Assembly: GCA_027603945.1 (NCBI GenBank)
Contig: JADIIU010000028.1
Span: 1-64,000 of the forward strand
From: Terramyces sp. JEL0728
Taxonomy: Eukaryota > Chytridiomycota > Chytridiomycetes > Rhizophydiales > Terramycetaceae
Reading direction: 5' to 3'
DNA: 64,000 bases
Below are positions 46,095 through 59,000 of this stretch, piece by piece. Under the pieces are notes generated by a model. That model was given only the letters and a program-made list of their open reading frames with translations. It was not told where the DNA came from and did no database searches. The first letter of the stretch is position 1, and every line of letters starts with the position of its first letter. The position numbers were made by a program, and so were the translations under genes.

Positions 46095-47039
46095 ATGAAT
46101 CAAGAGTTTCTGAAAAAGCTTTTGGCGGTAAACAACAAGTGGATCCAACATGCATTAAAACCAATGAAATCAATGAACTCCAATGTCTATATTTACGGCA
46201 CAAGCAAACTTTTGTTGCCCAGTAAATCCCAAATTCCATTCTCCAACCAAATAGAGTACCAGTACCCTTCAAATCTAATGTTTAACCGACTATGGAATGT
46301 AGTTGAAGAGGGAGAATTAAATGTTTTGGTTGATTTTGAAAAGAGTGAGAAGGATTGGCTGCAGGAATATCTCCAGGAATATAACTCTTGTTTGCAAGTC
46401 AAAAAGTATTATTTTTTAATATAGATTTGATTTGGAAGAGTATTATGAAATTACCAGGGAAAATATCAGGAAAAAGAATGAGTATGTGGACCTGACGTTG
46501 GGTATTTTCGCACTGATATTTAGGTATTGATGGGGCTGACTATAGGTAACTAGTTCTAACCTCTAGGTATACCGGATGACTGGATTGAATTGATGAGCTT
46601 TAATTTACCTTACTGGGATATCGTAGAACTGCTAAAAGTAGTGGAAATATATAAGGAACCGGTAGATTCGCTCATATTAGAAAAAGTAGAGTTTGTTGGA
46701 ATGGATCCTTCGCTAATCGATTCACTGGTTCCAAAGAGAGAATTGGGAGATATTGCAGCGAAATTACAGGATTTTTACTTTAACTTGTGTAATACAACAA
46801 TTCAAGAGATCAAAGAGAATAATACTGCGAATTTACAGCTGAATTCACTGATCCAAAAGCAGCTGATTGCGCCAGAGCATTTCAAGACATTTCTAAGTAT
46901 TACCAGCAGTGATAAACAGCAAGTTATTGCTGATAATTTGGTAAAACGTATCAAGGATGGAGATTATTTGGTTGTTACTGATAGGAGTGTTGTTCCTATA
47001 CTTGAGGAGAAGCTATGGGAATTAGGTTACGAGAAATAA
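46095..47039 (+). CDS. Unknown soluble protein with triple tandem intron
   Basis: Family not recognised; 286 aa. ATG 46095; intron 46406-46424 (19 nt) and the segment 46502-46566 (65 nt, three abutting GT-AG units). Removing exactly all 65 nt gives VDLTLGIPDDWIELMSFNL and an exact codon count. The protein starts with a basic helix (MNQEFLKKLLAVNNKWIQHA), is predicted mostly helical, and has no membrane segment. It ends IPDD-type helices, SLIDSLVPKRELGDIAAKLQ, and DGDYLVVTDRSVVPILEEKL. Divergent with UFE1 from an 18-bp gap. Confidence 0.6.
46502..46566 (+). other. Three head-to-tail GT-AG intron units
   Basis: Units 46502-46523 (22 nt), 46524-46545 (22 nt) and 46546-46566 (21 nt) abut with no bases between. 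Each starts GT (GTATT, GTATT, GTAAC), ends TAG, and has its own branch-like word (CTGAT, CTGAC, CTAAC) 5-8 nt before the AG. All three must be removed to join the coding exons. Confidence 0.75.
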
Positions 47040-47091
47040 AGCGGTTTACTGATGATTGCAACAAGTTGCAGCGTATTTTAATAAAAGTTTA

Positions 47092-50000
47092 TTAACTGGT
47101 GGAACATAATAATGCAATTCCCCTCATTATCCAATAGTCTGGGTTTTGAACAGTCTTGAGCTCGATATCAAAGATATAATTCTGATCTGTTCGTCTTGGA
47201 CGTTTGTATACTGGACATCTGTACATTTTTTGATCGCCATCATCGGTTGAATTGACAGCACTGATGTGTATCACAGGCATGCTCTGGAAACTGACTTTAG
47301 GCTGCGATTCAGTTAGTCTAATATTCTTTCTATCCCATCCAGCACCTTCGATAAACAAGCCATTAATATACAATCCTTCGGCTGGCTGAGCAGTGATATC
47401 TTCCTTCATTTGTTTCATTACTTCAGGCGCCAGCTTGACACCATCGAGTGCCCATCCATTGTGCGCTCTTGTAATTTCTTGTCTGATTGCAGTCAAGAAA
47501 CCTTGTGGGTTAAAGAACCCAGGTAGCCAAAACACTAGTGGCCTCCCGTCATATAGCCAAGTGTGGAACTGTGCAGCTCTGGACAGGAATTCGGAATACC
47601 ATAAACCGATTGTCGCACTCTGCCATGAAATCTTTGCCCAAGTTGCAGGTACAACAGCATCATACAACGAATCCAACGCATTTTGCAGACTAGCTGCCAT
47701 AATGATTGTTCCGTCTATCGCCAACTTCAAATCCGAAAGGGTATTCTTTACCGCTGAAATAACGCTTTGCATACGATCAATTTCTTGGCCAAGGAAAATG
47801 CTTAGCGGTTTGTTGGCACCCTGTTTTTGCAAAAGAATCTTTGTTCTGTTCTTGTCAAACGATTCAGGAAGCTTGCTGAGCAAATCGTTGGCCATTCTCT
47901 TTACTGCATCTTCTCTTGTTTCGCCACCACCTGCGTTACTGTCTTTTGGTTGGATAGACATGATGGTTTCTATGTTAATTTCAAAGTACCAAGCATCTTT
48001 TGCGACTCTTTGGTTTGGCAAGAGATATCGGCATTAGGATGCAACCCGAATACATCTGGAGTGTCAGTCAATGGTAGCGATTCAATTGAGTTTCTGTATT
48101 CTTCCACAGTCTTCAAGTGGGGAATCACGTATCCTTTGTAGAAGTTAAAGTTCTCCAAAAACATGTGATCTCCAAACCACACTTTACCATATGTTGCCAA
48201 CAGCCGTCTAGGTTAATTTTATATCACCTGTCAAAGTCATCAGTTACTCTTCCGCCGTAGTGAACCTCACAGAACATGTATCTTGCAGTTGTCCAGGAAA
48301 TATTTGCTCTTGGAGCCAGTTCATCAACATGGTTTTGAACAAACTGCACACTGGCTGCCAAATCACTCTGGTTAAATTCATATGGAATGTTCCAGCCCAA
48401 TGGACCAAACTTTCTACGCTCTTGCACCACAGAATGCAAGAAGGCTAATCCGTAAATTAGCGGTTTGTACTGTGGCCGAGCACTCATATCCAACATATCT
48501 TGTGTCAGCCATGCATAAGTTCTCTTGAGACCAGCCTTCAGACCTTGAGGAGGTTCGTTTGTGAATTTAATAGACATTTGCAGGAAGGTAATTGGGAATT
48601 TTGGACTGACATCAGTTGTAATCCACAGTCTGAATTTTTCATCAATTGTTTCGGTTTCCAATATCAAACCAAGCAATTCATCCATGAATGGCAGACCCAA
48701 GTGACAATTTTGCAGTAGTGCCCAGCCACCATTAGTCATGAATGCCGAAAGTAGCTTGCGAGCGTGGACTTCTTGGCCTTGGCCCATAGAAATTGCTTTG
48801 CAGTCAATTTTGTGTTTCTTTGCCAAATTTTCAATATCTGCGGAAGGGTCTGATCCTTGGGAGAGTAAACAGATCATTGGAGTTCGGTTGGTAGATTCAC
48901 TCAACAAGGCGTCCAAATCCAAAATTTGCGCTTCGGCAAACCTTGTTGTCATAGATGATGCAATGTACTGGCGGGACATCATAACCGTGCGATCCAAACA
49001 CCACGACCTGACTAGCAATAGCCTTCTAAATGCATCTAGAGAGTTTTGGTATCCACTTGGCAGCACCTCATTTTCTGGCGAATCCTTTTCATACCAGGAT
49101 TTCCATGCCTTTTCGTTCTTTCCTACTTGATTCAAGATATCATTGAAACCTGGCATCTTGCTGAGAGCAACCAGATTGAGCCAAGTCATGTCAGGAATCC
49201 AGTTGAACGGTTTCTTCACAACTGCGTTGATATCCAAAGCAGCCCCTCCTTTAATTAGGCATCTGAATTCTTCGTGAGTTACTTTGTTCATTGAAATATC
49301 AATCTTGATAGCCATCAACAGTACGTACAAGACTTTGTGGATTTCATAAAGACCTCTAGCAATATACGAGAACGAGCGGAATGTGCAGTATTCGATAATG
49401 TTCTGGATTCGCTTGCTTGGAATTGGCGATGGAGCTCCCAGCTCCATACTTTCGTCAAACAGTTGCAGGAATTGTTTGAGAGAAGTTTGATACATAACGT
49501 TAACCATGCTCATTTCAGCCACCAAAAAGTACAAAATAGATCCTCTGCTTGCCACTGGTCTATATTCTTCTCTGGCAATGCCAATTTTCTTTTGGGTGTC
49601 GGCTGCCACAACCAGTTTTTCATTTACTTCCTCCGCAGTGGTCTTGGTGACTGCCAACACTTCAATGAGAGATTCATCATCAACCAAGGAGCCTTTTGTA
49701 GATGTAAGCCTTTCCAGCAAGTTGTCTTCCAATTGTTTCATTTTTCTCTTGTTGCCATTGACCTCCTCCATCAGTTTAGCTCTTTCTGTCTCAAGTTCTT
49801 GTTTTTCCTTCATAATCACACGGCCCAAAAGTTGTTCTTCCAGTCCCTTACTTGTGACTGTGAAATCAATGACAGAGCATTTTGCATAGATTTCCGGATT
49901 GTAGTTTGGATTTGGAAGCTTGGAAGTTATATACAAATAGAAACCTTCTTGCCAATCAATTTCTTTGTCTCCAAAGAGAACTTTATATCCTCTGCCCGCC

Positions 50001-53000
50001 TTGATCAAGTTCTTTTCTAAAATATTGTCCAGGGTAGGGTCAAGGGTTTCATCCACATCCTCAATCAAAAGAGGGCGGCCCTGACTAACACAGTCTTCAA
50101 TATGCTGTCTAAAGTATTTGTGAGATAGAGTTGTGACAATGAGCTTGTTCTTTTCTTCGCGGTTCTTGATCCAGACTTTTGCTTGGGTTTGGGGATCAAT
50201 CAAAAGCGGGAAACGAGTGCCTTTGGTTACAATAATACCGTTTTGAGTGGAGAGCTCGTCAGTAGGCAAACCTTGAATGTTCCATTCGCCCACAGTGGTA
50301 TTATCTACCAAGAGTCCGATAATGTCCAGATCTTCAGTATGAGGAATCTTTTTCTTGGCCAATTCTTTCTTCCAGTCATTCAACAGATTTGTTCTGAAAG
50401 TTTGATTAAACGGTCCGCTGTATGACAGGAACGCCGTTGCAAGAATAATATCGCCGACCAATTTGCCGATTCTTGTTGCAAACTCTTTGCTTTGAATAGT
50501 CCATCTGTCCTTTTCTCCTTTTAAACCACTAATAAGAGTAGTTGCAGCAACCATCTTTCTCTTACAGCCATCTGCATCGGCTTGCAAAGCTTGTTTTGTA
50601 GCAATGGCGTCGTTGTATTTTGCCTGGAATACATCCAACTCTGCTTGTTTTTCATCCAACGCTTGCTGAGCCTTGTTCAAGTCATCCATAGCAATAGCAA
50701 GTTTGAACTCTTGAATAACCAGGTTTGCTTTTAGAGGGATAACCATTTTGTTGACGGAATAGTAGGAAGACTAGCATTAATATTGCTTACCATTGCATTT
50801 ACCCAAGAAGCGAGCCCGCCAACATCGGCAGACACCTTTTTAGCACCTTCCAGGTTGAAATCAGGCATTTCTTGGAGAGGCTCCAAAAATTCTACAGTTT
50901 CTTCGTTAATTTCATCTTTTGCAAAATTCAACAACGAGACCAAAAAGTCTGATTGAGACATCAACTTTAGAGATTCAGACCACGATGGTGTCATGCAGGG
51001 TCTTTCAGCATCTTGCGCTAATGGAATCGCTACCTTTTTTTTCTGGAGAAGCAGCACACCGTCCATAATTCTCATGATCAAATGAGGAGGTTTGGCCAGC
51101 TTTCTGACGGTAGAAATGTGAGCAGGCTGAATAGAGTTCAATGCGATTCTTGCCATTTCAAGAGCTGGCTCGGCTGCAACCAGTTTCTCCTCTGCAATTG
51201 ACTTGTCGGCTTTAATGGCATTTGCGATACCTTCGGATTTTGTTTTGACTTTAAGCACGGCTTCTTTGACTTTTTCTGCAGCTAAAGTACCACTGGTTAC
51301 ATCTGCCAAGACTGCGTCAGCTTCTTTGGAAGCAACTGCCAAATCTTTTTCTTTGAATACCAGTTCTCCCTGGAGAATAGCAACGGATTTGGATGCCTCA
51401 ATAAGCTTGGAAAGACCCATGTTCATTCTTTCTGAGAGTCCGCCGACTTCATTTCTTTTGTTTTGATAGTATGTCTTGTATGAACCCAAGAACGACAAGT
51501 ATGATTTAGGGGTTACGTGTGTTCTTCGTCTAAACTGGTTAAAGTAGCTGTCGCATGCATCTGTAACCAAGTCGTGTACGAAAGCCATATGGTAAACAAC
51601 ATCCTTGATAATTTGTTCAGTTCCAACAATTTCCATTTCAGACACAAACTTTTCTGCAACCGCACGCAGCGCTTGTTCCGGCCACCTGCTGAACCAATCC
51701 ATTGTACATCCAGAAACCAAACCTGGGAATTTCAAAGATCTGTTTCTGAATTTTTCACCAACAGGCGAGAAACACAGCACTACGTGCAGGTTAGCTTTCA
51801 CCCTGTCAATAAAGAATTGCCACAAGTTTTCCACCGTGTCGACAACGTCTGGCCTTTGTTTCTTCATTGGTAAACGCATATCGCCAGAAATAGATATGAC
51901 CTCGTCTTTGGCAAACAAGCCGGTGATTTCGCCAGAGGTCATGATGTTATTGATGAATCCTAAGAACCCTTCTTCTTTGATTTCATTATCAGTAAAGATA
52001 AAGGTTACTGACTTTCCTGAACCTGCATGTTTATACATGACTTTCAAGTCTTCCATTAAATTGGTGTTGTTGTAACTCTTTGTAATAGCAATCTGGAACA
52101 CCCTGGATTTGGCAATAAAGGCTGCAAGTCTGGTAAGTGACTGTTTTCCGGAGCCACCAACACCAACTAAAAGAGCGCAACCCCTTGCAGTGCGGATTAC
52201 CCTAGAAATTCTAACAATATGTTTCATTGCATCTTCAAACAGTACAAGATCCATCTTGGAGCCTCTTAGCGTTTCGTTCAATTGCCGCATGTAGTCATTG
52301 AGTTTGTCACGCAAGACATCAAATGAAGGAACTTTTTCATAAATCTTGACGGCTTCCAAGTCAATTTCCACATCAGGATCGTCATTTTCTGGTGGTTCCC
52401 GTAAGAAATCAACAAAGTAGCTCTTTTGAGAAACTACTGCGGCCGTCTCATCTCCAAATTCTTTTTGGATCAAGTTGGTCAGCGCTTTGTTGAACCAATC
52501 TACATCTTCGGCAGTGATAAATCTATCAGGCAATACTCTAGAACATTCGTGTTCCCATAGATTAAGTAAAAGCTTTTCGTTGGAAATGGAATCGCTATTT
52601 GAGTTCAGCATTCCTTCCACAATACGACTGAGATCTCTAAGGTTGAAAATGTAATGGAATTTCGCTGGTGTCGGCAACATCTTGACTTTTGTATTTTGCC
52701 ATATTCTTCTGGTGAGCGAAGGAATCTTTTTGGCGATTTCAACTACTTCAGGTGCAAATCCTCTTGCTTCGCAGAAATGTCCTTGCAGCATTGTACCAAA
52801 GATTTTATCAACTGAAACATCGGATGGGATGGTGGAATTGATTACTACAAACTGTCTCTTTAATCTTGAAGGAATGTCATTTCTGCCTCCACCAGGATGC
52901 ATCATGGCCGCTAGGAAGAACAAGTCTACAATTGCAGTCCAGTCTCCAGGTCTGTCTAGAGAGTAGAATCCCTGCCATTCCATCAACTGCCTGACAACCT

Positions 53001-56000
53001 CTCCTGTAACTTGGTCACCCCATTCGTTAATTTCAGGCATATTAATATCATCGATAAAGATGATCATTTTCTTTCCTGCTGGCGGACCATAAGTTGATCC
53101 CATTCGCTTATCTAGATAGCTTTCGATAGTTCTTTGGAAGATCATAGGAGTAGTTGCAGATGAGAAACTCATAAGTTTTGATAAATGTGTTTCTGGGTTA
53201 ATTTTGGCCAAGAACTTTTTAATGGTGACTGTCTTTGCCGTACCTGGTTCACCAATCAGCAGTACCGCCTTTCCTTGTTTGTTCAATGTTTCAATCAAGA
53301 ATTCGGCACGAATGTTATCTACCATAGGCACAATAATGCTTGAGAATTCAGGAGTGGAGTCTCCTGGGTAGATCCAATCAGTTACACGATCTTTCCAGTG
53401 CTGCCATTGCCCATTGTCATTTACAAAGAATTCAAAGAATGTGTCTTGGGAGCTCGGGTCGAGTGATGGATACTTCAAATCTGGAATCTTTTCCAACATG
53501 AAAGTTTGCAATTTCTTTCTTTCATCCAATTCAAGCAAAGCACCAAATGACCAGAAACATGCAAAGATGAATAATCTTTCCAGATGTTCAGAAGTAATCT
53601 GAGTGGCTTTTGGAATCAATCCCGTTAGGAGAATTGTTGCATTAACCACGTAATTTACTTGGCCGATAATCATCTTTGGATGCAGATCCAAGAGCAAGAA
53701 CAGGTTCAATTGTGGCCAAGTAGCATTGAATAGCCTTTCAAGAACAGGAACCTCGCCTGGCTGTCTGGATTTAAGCCATGATTGCAAGACAATATCCCAA
53801 GTGAGCGAGGTGATACCAATATAAATCATACCACATCGAGACACAGTCGCAGGAGATGCATTTCTCAAACTGTGCACTTCAAAGGTTAATTTACACGCAG
53901 AGGACATTGGGATTCTATCACCGTTTGCAAGAGTTAAACATTTGTTATCATCCAACACAGAGTTCAAGTTTTCAATCCACACTGCATCTACAGGTCCATC
54001 CAGAATAATCCAAATAGTTTGGCCTTTGTTTTTCAAGGTTTTTCTCCACAGGGAGGAGAAAATACCATCGGTCCAGTCGTTTGTAGCTACGTCTAATTTA
54101 CCAAACATCTGGAAATCTGTAATTGCTTTTGGATTCATTCTAAGCTCTTTGTGAGGATCGCCGCAAGCAGTCATTGCTTTGAGTAGTGCATTGATACATT
54201 TTGTCTTGCCGGTACCGGTTGGTCCGAGAATCATGATGCCGTGTCTGACCTTTGCCGTTTCATATAATTGAATGACTTTGAGTGTCCATGGCGGATGGCT
54301 TATAAGATTGACTTCGCTGAGTTGCTGATCAATGGCTGCTTCAACGTTAGGGTAGCTTCCTTTCTTTGCATTAAGGCCGGGGAACAAGTCGTTAACCAGA
54401 CTTAGGAATAGAGCTTCGTCTTCATCCACTAGTTTTGAAAGATTCATATCTCTCAAAACTCTCATCATGATCAGCATTTCAGGATCTTCTGGGTTTGCTC
54501 TTTTTACTGAACCGGAAGTACGCAAGACCGAAAGAATGTTTCGAAGACCGAAATCGTAGTGCACCTGCTTTGACAATTGCTCTTCACATAGACGATATAG
54601 TACAAAGAATTTCTTTGCCAGTATCAGATTGGTAATGAAACCACAGCCTGCAAGCTTTACTCTGATGATAATTTGTCTGTCAGGTACCATCATGGCTACA
54701 TAGCGGAAATGGACTTTAAGGTTTTCAGGCAACTCTACACGACCTGCATAGCCAGGATTCATAGTAATGAACATGCCCACTTCAGGGTTCAACTCGACGC
54801 AGTCGCCATCGGTGAAAATGAAAGTGGTTTTCCTTTCTTTCCTGGCCCCAAATACGGAGCCAATTTGCTGAGCAGCTACAGACAATACAGGCAATTCAAT
54901 ACGGTTGAATTCGTCAAAGCATCCCCAACAGCCACTCTGTGCGAGACCTTTATAAATTCTACCAAGACCACGATAATCCATCTGATCGGAACAATTGAAT
55001 ACGACAACCCATTTCCCAAGGTTTTTGCCCAAATCTTTAACAGACTCGGTTTTTCCGGTTCCGGCTGGTCCTGCTGGGGATCCACCAAGGGACATTCCCA
55101 AAGCTTGAGCCAAGGTAATATATACACGATCCGTTAATGGAGTAATGACCAACCTATCTGTGCAGCCAAGATATTCGCATTGATATTGGAAATCAAAGTT
55201 TGTAATGGATACTATGCAGCAATCTTTGGTTTCGTGCCAGTAGAAACGGGCTTGTCTCAGCCATTCGAAATCTTCTGGAGTCTTTACATGAGCCTTTACT
55301 AGTTTTTCAAACACATCCCTGTGATGCACTTGAATTGTAATCAAAGTTTCGTACTTTACTCTGTCCATCTTTGTCAATTCTTTAGTAGTGACTTCAATGA
55401 GCGTGTTCAATATATCAGTGATTCTTTGCATAGTTGCAGCCATCTTCTTTTTGTCAGTCTTTGACATTGTTAGAGCTTCTTCGGACATCATGGTCCATTG
55501 GATTTGACAACACAACAGCCCAATTTGAGCAGGGTATTCGTCCATAAACTTTTGTAATGGAACCTCATTCACCCTAGACGCAGCTTCTCTGATAATGTCG
55601 TTCACTGATATTTGCATCGACTTGAGTAAGGTTCCTAGCCACATTTCTACATTGCCAGCAGCTAGCATAGGACGACTGAGAGTAACCCTCTCACCTTCTG
55701 ACGATTCCAGTCCGACAATTTTATCATATTCCTTGTCATGGAACTGCACTTTGTCGACGTTATCAAAGACACTCTTCAGATGAGCCTGGATTGTGTGGGA
55801 GTCGCTAGCCTGGCCTAATATTTCAAGCAATGCTGGATCTGAAACAAAGAAGAATCTAGGGAAAATAGCTCTTTTGGATTCCAAGTAGCCTGAAAGGGAC
55901 TTTTGGCATAGTTCCAACTGCTCAGTCAAGTGCGGCAATAAATTAGCAATAGTTTCGTCAGCTACACAACATTGGATAACATTTGGATGTTCATTTGCCA

Positions 56001-59000
56001 GCCCCATGATCTTGCACCAGGATTTGTCAATGTTGCTAAATCTTTTGGCTTCCTTTGGCATCTGCTTTGCAATGTCTCCGCCAACAAACACAGCTTCGAG
56101 ATAAATCCACAGGTTTTGCACTGACAGCCAGTTTTCAATAACTTCAGATGCAGTAGATAGATTATGCACCCAAGTTTGGATGGTTGGCTTGAATGGAGCA
56201 TTATAGCGGTTGCTCATTAAAGATGCCAAAGTCATCAAGCTGTCTTCCATCTGTGAAATGATTTCAGCAGTTGCAGAAGGCTTCAATACCAAGTTTCCTC
56301 TTGTTTTGAAAGGTCCAAGGGTGAAAACCTTGTCTTCCCAGTCACTAACAGTGGCTTTTAACTTGATTTCAATCTCAGCTTCCTTTACTGCAGCAGTACA
56401 AATATCTTCAATATCTTCTTGATTTTCGGTTAATGGGGCGTCCAACAAGTTTTTGACATAGAACATGTCAGGGTCCAAGTTGAGTTCTGCTTTGGTGATG
56501 TTCATGATCGCATCCCAGTGTCGTTGTTGCATGGCTTTGTGGCTCATCATTTCGAGAAGTGGTACCATTGCAGCCAAGTTGTCAACAATGTTTTTCAATT
56601 CAGTGAAAGAGTCCCAATCTTTAATCGCCTTTGGCAGCTTCTTGATCTTGGATTGGAAATCAGTCATATCTGTATTGATGTCCTCCAATTTAATATCTTG
56701 CCATAGGGTTTCACAGTACGATTGCCTTTTGTTTAATACATCGTTGTATAAGCTGTACAGATTCTGAAGCAGTTTCAGCTCCTTTTTAATTCTGACCAGG
56801 TTGGGGAAAGGAGTGACAGGCAACGAGAAGAGCTCTTCGCCCCCAGAGTAAGTTTCCCATTTTCGATTCAGCTCGTCGAACCCCCTTTGGAAAACAATCA
56901 GCCTTTCGCTAGCAGTTTTTGGATTAATACCGCCAGCCATTGGCCCATTTTCAGTGTATTCTACGGTAAATTCTTTGACATCCTGCGAGAACTTTTGAAC
57001 CGAACTAATAAGATCAGCTTTGAAAACAGGTTGAATGGTGCTCAAATTCTCTTGGGTTTCAATCACCAAATTTTTCAACTTTTTCCAGCTGTATCTTAAA
57101 GAGTCTACCATTTCAGTTTCTTCTTTTGTCACTGCTACATTATGTTTTGCCAGTAACAAATAAGCCTCTTCGATAGGAGCCACCTTCATGTCAACATCAA
57201 CTTCTGTTTCTCGGATAGCTGAAAGCGTTTGGACAGCCATCCTTAAATCGTCGATATCCACGATCTTTCTGCTAAGTTTGATGGTTTTGGTTTCCATATA
57301 TTCGATCAATTCTTCCATGTCCATCTTTACTTTCTTGTTCAAGTTCAGACCATACTGCTGCTTCCACTCTTTGGTTTCAGATAGCAGTGCCAGTTTAAGC
57401 GGTTCAGCAGAAATCAACAATAGCCCGATTTGGGTAGTACCTGCAATCTCAAGGATTTCTCTTTCAATCATTTCATATCTGTTAATTTCATTTTCAAAGT
57501 CTCCAATAGTTGGCGATCCGCTCAAGAACTTTTGAATAGTTTCGTTCTTGTCGTCTTTCCACAAAAAGTCGTACTTGCTGAATTGTTCGCGGTGCATTTC
57601 AACATCTTTCTTCATTGAGTTTACTGTTGATGATAAAAGCATCATGACTTTCAAGACATCCTTGTTATTGGCGACTTGGGAGTTATCTTCGGGGGAGTGG
57701 GTAGACATAGGGTCATCAGGAAGGTCCAGGAATGGTTTCCAGTTTGTAACCAACTTTTTGGAAACGTCAATAATTAGAGAAGCCATTTTGTTCAACGAAC
57801 TTTGAATATCTTCCAGCTTTGGCTGGAGCACAACGTTTGGAATCAAAAGAAGTATTTCTGCCTTGAAGAATGGCTTTTGAGATGGGGGACGATTGTATTG
57901 ATTGACGGTATATGTACCCAATCTGGATCTAAGAAGATCCAGGGAACCTTTAGTATTTTGTACCAGGGCTTCAAAATTTTGGTAATTAGCATTGTAGTAA
58001 ACGGCTTCATACGCTAGTCTAAGCTCGGCATTCTGATATTGTGGGAGAACCCTCTTGGACAGTTCGGCAATCATATCTCTGGCAGCACTTTCAATCAGGT
58101 TGCTCCTATTGCTAATCACTTGAAGCATGTTGGTGCATCTTTTGTCGGTTTTTTCTTGGAAGATTTCAATTGTCCATTGTTCGTTATCCTGCGGGACTTC
58201 GATTAAGGACATTTCAGCAATCTTCTTCACACCGGCTTCAATTCTGCAGTGAGAAATATCCAATAATTTCTCAATTAATTCTTGGAGTCGTGCGAGCTGT
58301 TTGTGATTGGCTTGCAAGTAATCATCCAGGTTCAAAGAAGTCCAGGTCAAGGCAGTGAGACCAGGCTGTAATGATCTATCCAAGTCATCAATATGAGGCG
58401 CTAGAGCCTTCTTTAAGATAACAGAAACACGGTCCAACAGGGCTTTCTTGCTCTGAAGAATCTTGTGGAGCTCATTGTTTAGTCCGCGGTAGTAGAATTC
58501 TTTGACACAGACATTTCTAACGGATAGAGGAACTTCAAGGCCCAGTCTTTGCAAATACTTTGTTTCTTTAATTAACTGAAGAATTTGCGGATCGAAATTT
58601 ACGTAAACTTGCCCTTCAGTGGTTGAAACCAGCAATGTTGCTTGAAGACCGGTTTTGGCTTGATCTACAATGCTGTACCACGATCTGTACCACAAGATTT
58701 CAAACTCGATCAAGGCTCGAGCAAGTTTGTTGTAGTTTCTGATATGTTTCTTTGCTTCGGCGGAATCCAAGACAGTAGTGTTTTCTTTGAATTCTTTCAT
58801 AGGACCTTCAATTCTTCTGTACAATTGACGTGCCCAAGCTATTGCTCCGGCAACTGGCGGGGTGTTTCTCGGAATTGGTGGAGCATCTTTGAACTTTTGG
58901 TACATTTTGCGAACACCTTCAAGGTCTCGTCTTGTGTAATGGACAAAGACGGCGTGATACTTTGATTCTAAATCAATTTGCATGTCTTTAATCTTTCGGA

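Noticed and set aside
46502..46523. Stop of the 46095 gene shortly after the first unit (…ALIFR, then stop)
   Set aside because: Removing the full 65-nt tandem segment joins two open halves with an exact codon count and a natural sequence (LTLGIPDDW).
49506..49889. Plus-strand ORFs inside the dynein and ADE6 genes (also 40882-41424, 54673-55137)
   Set aside because: Antisense to highly conserved coding sequence; no recognisable protein motifs.
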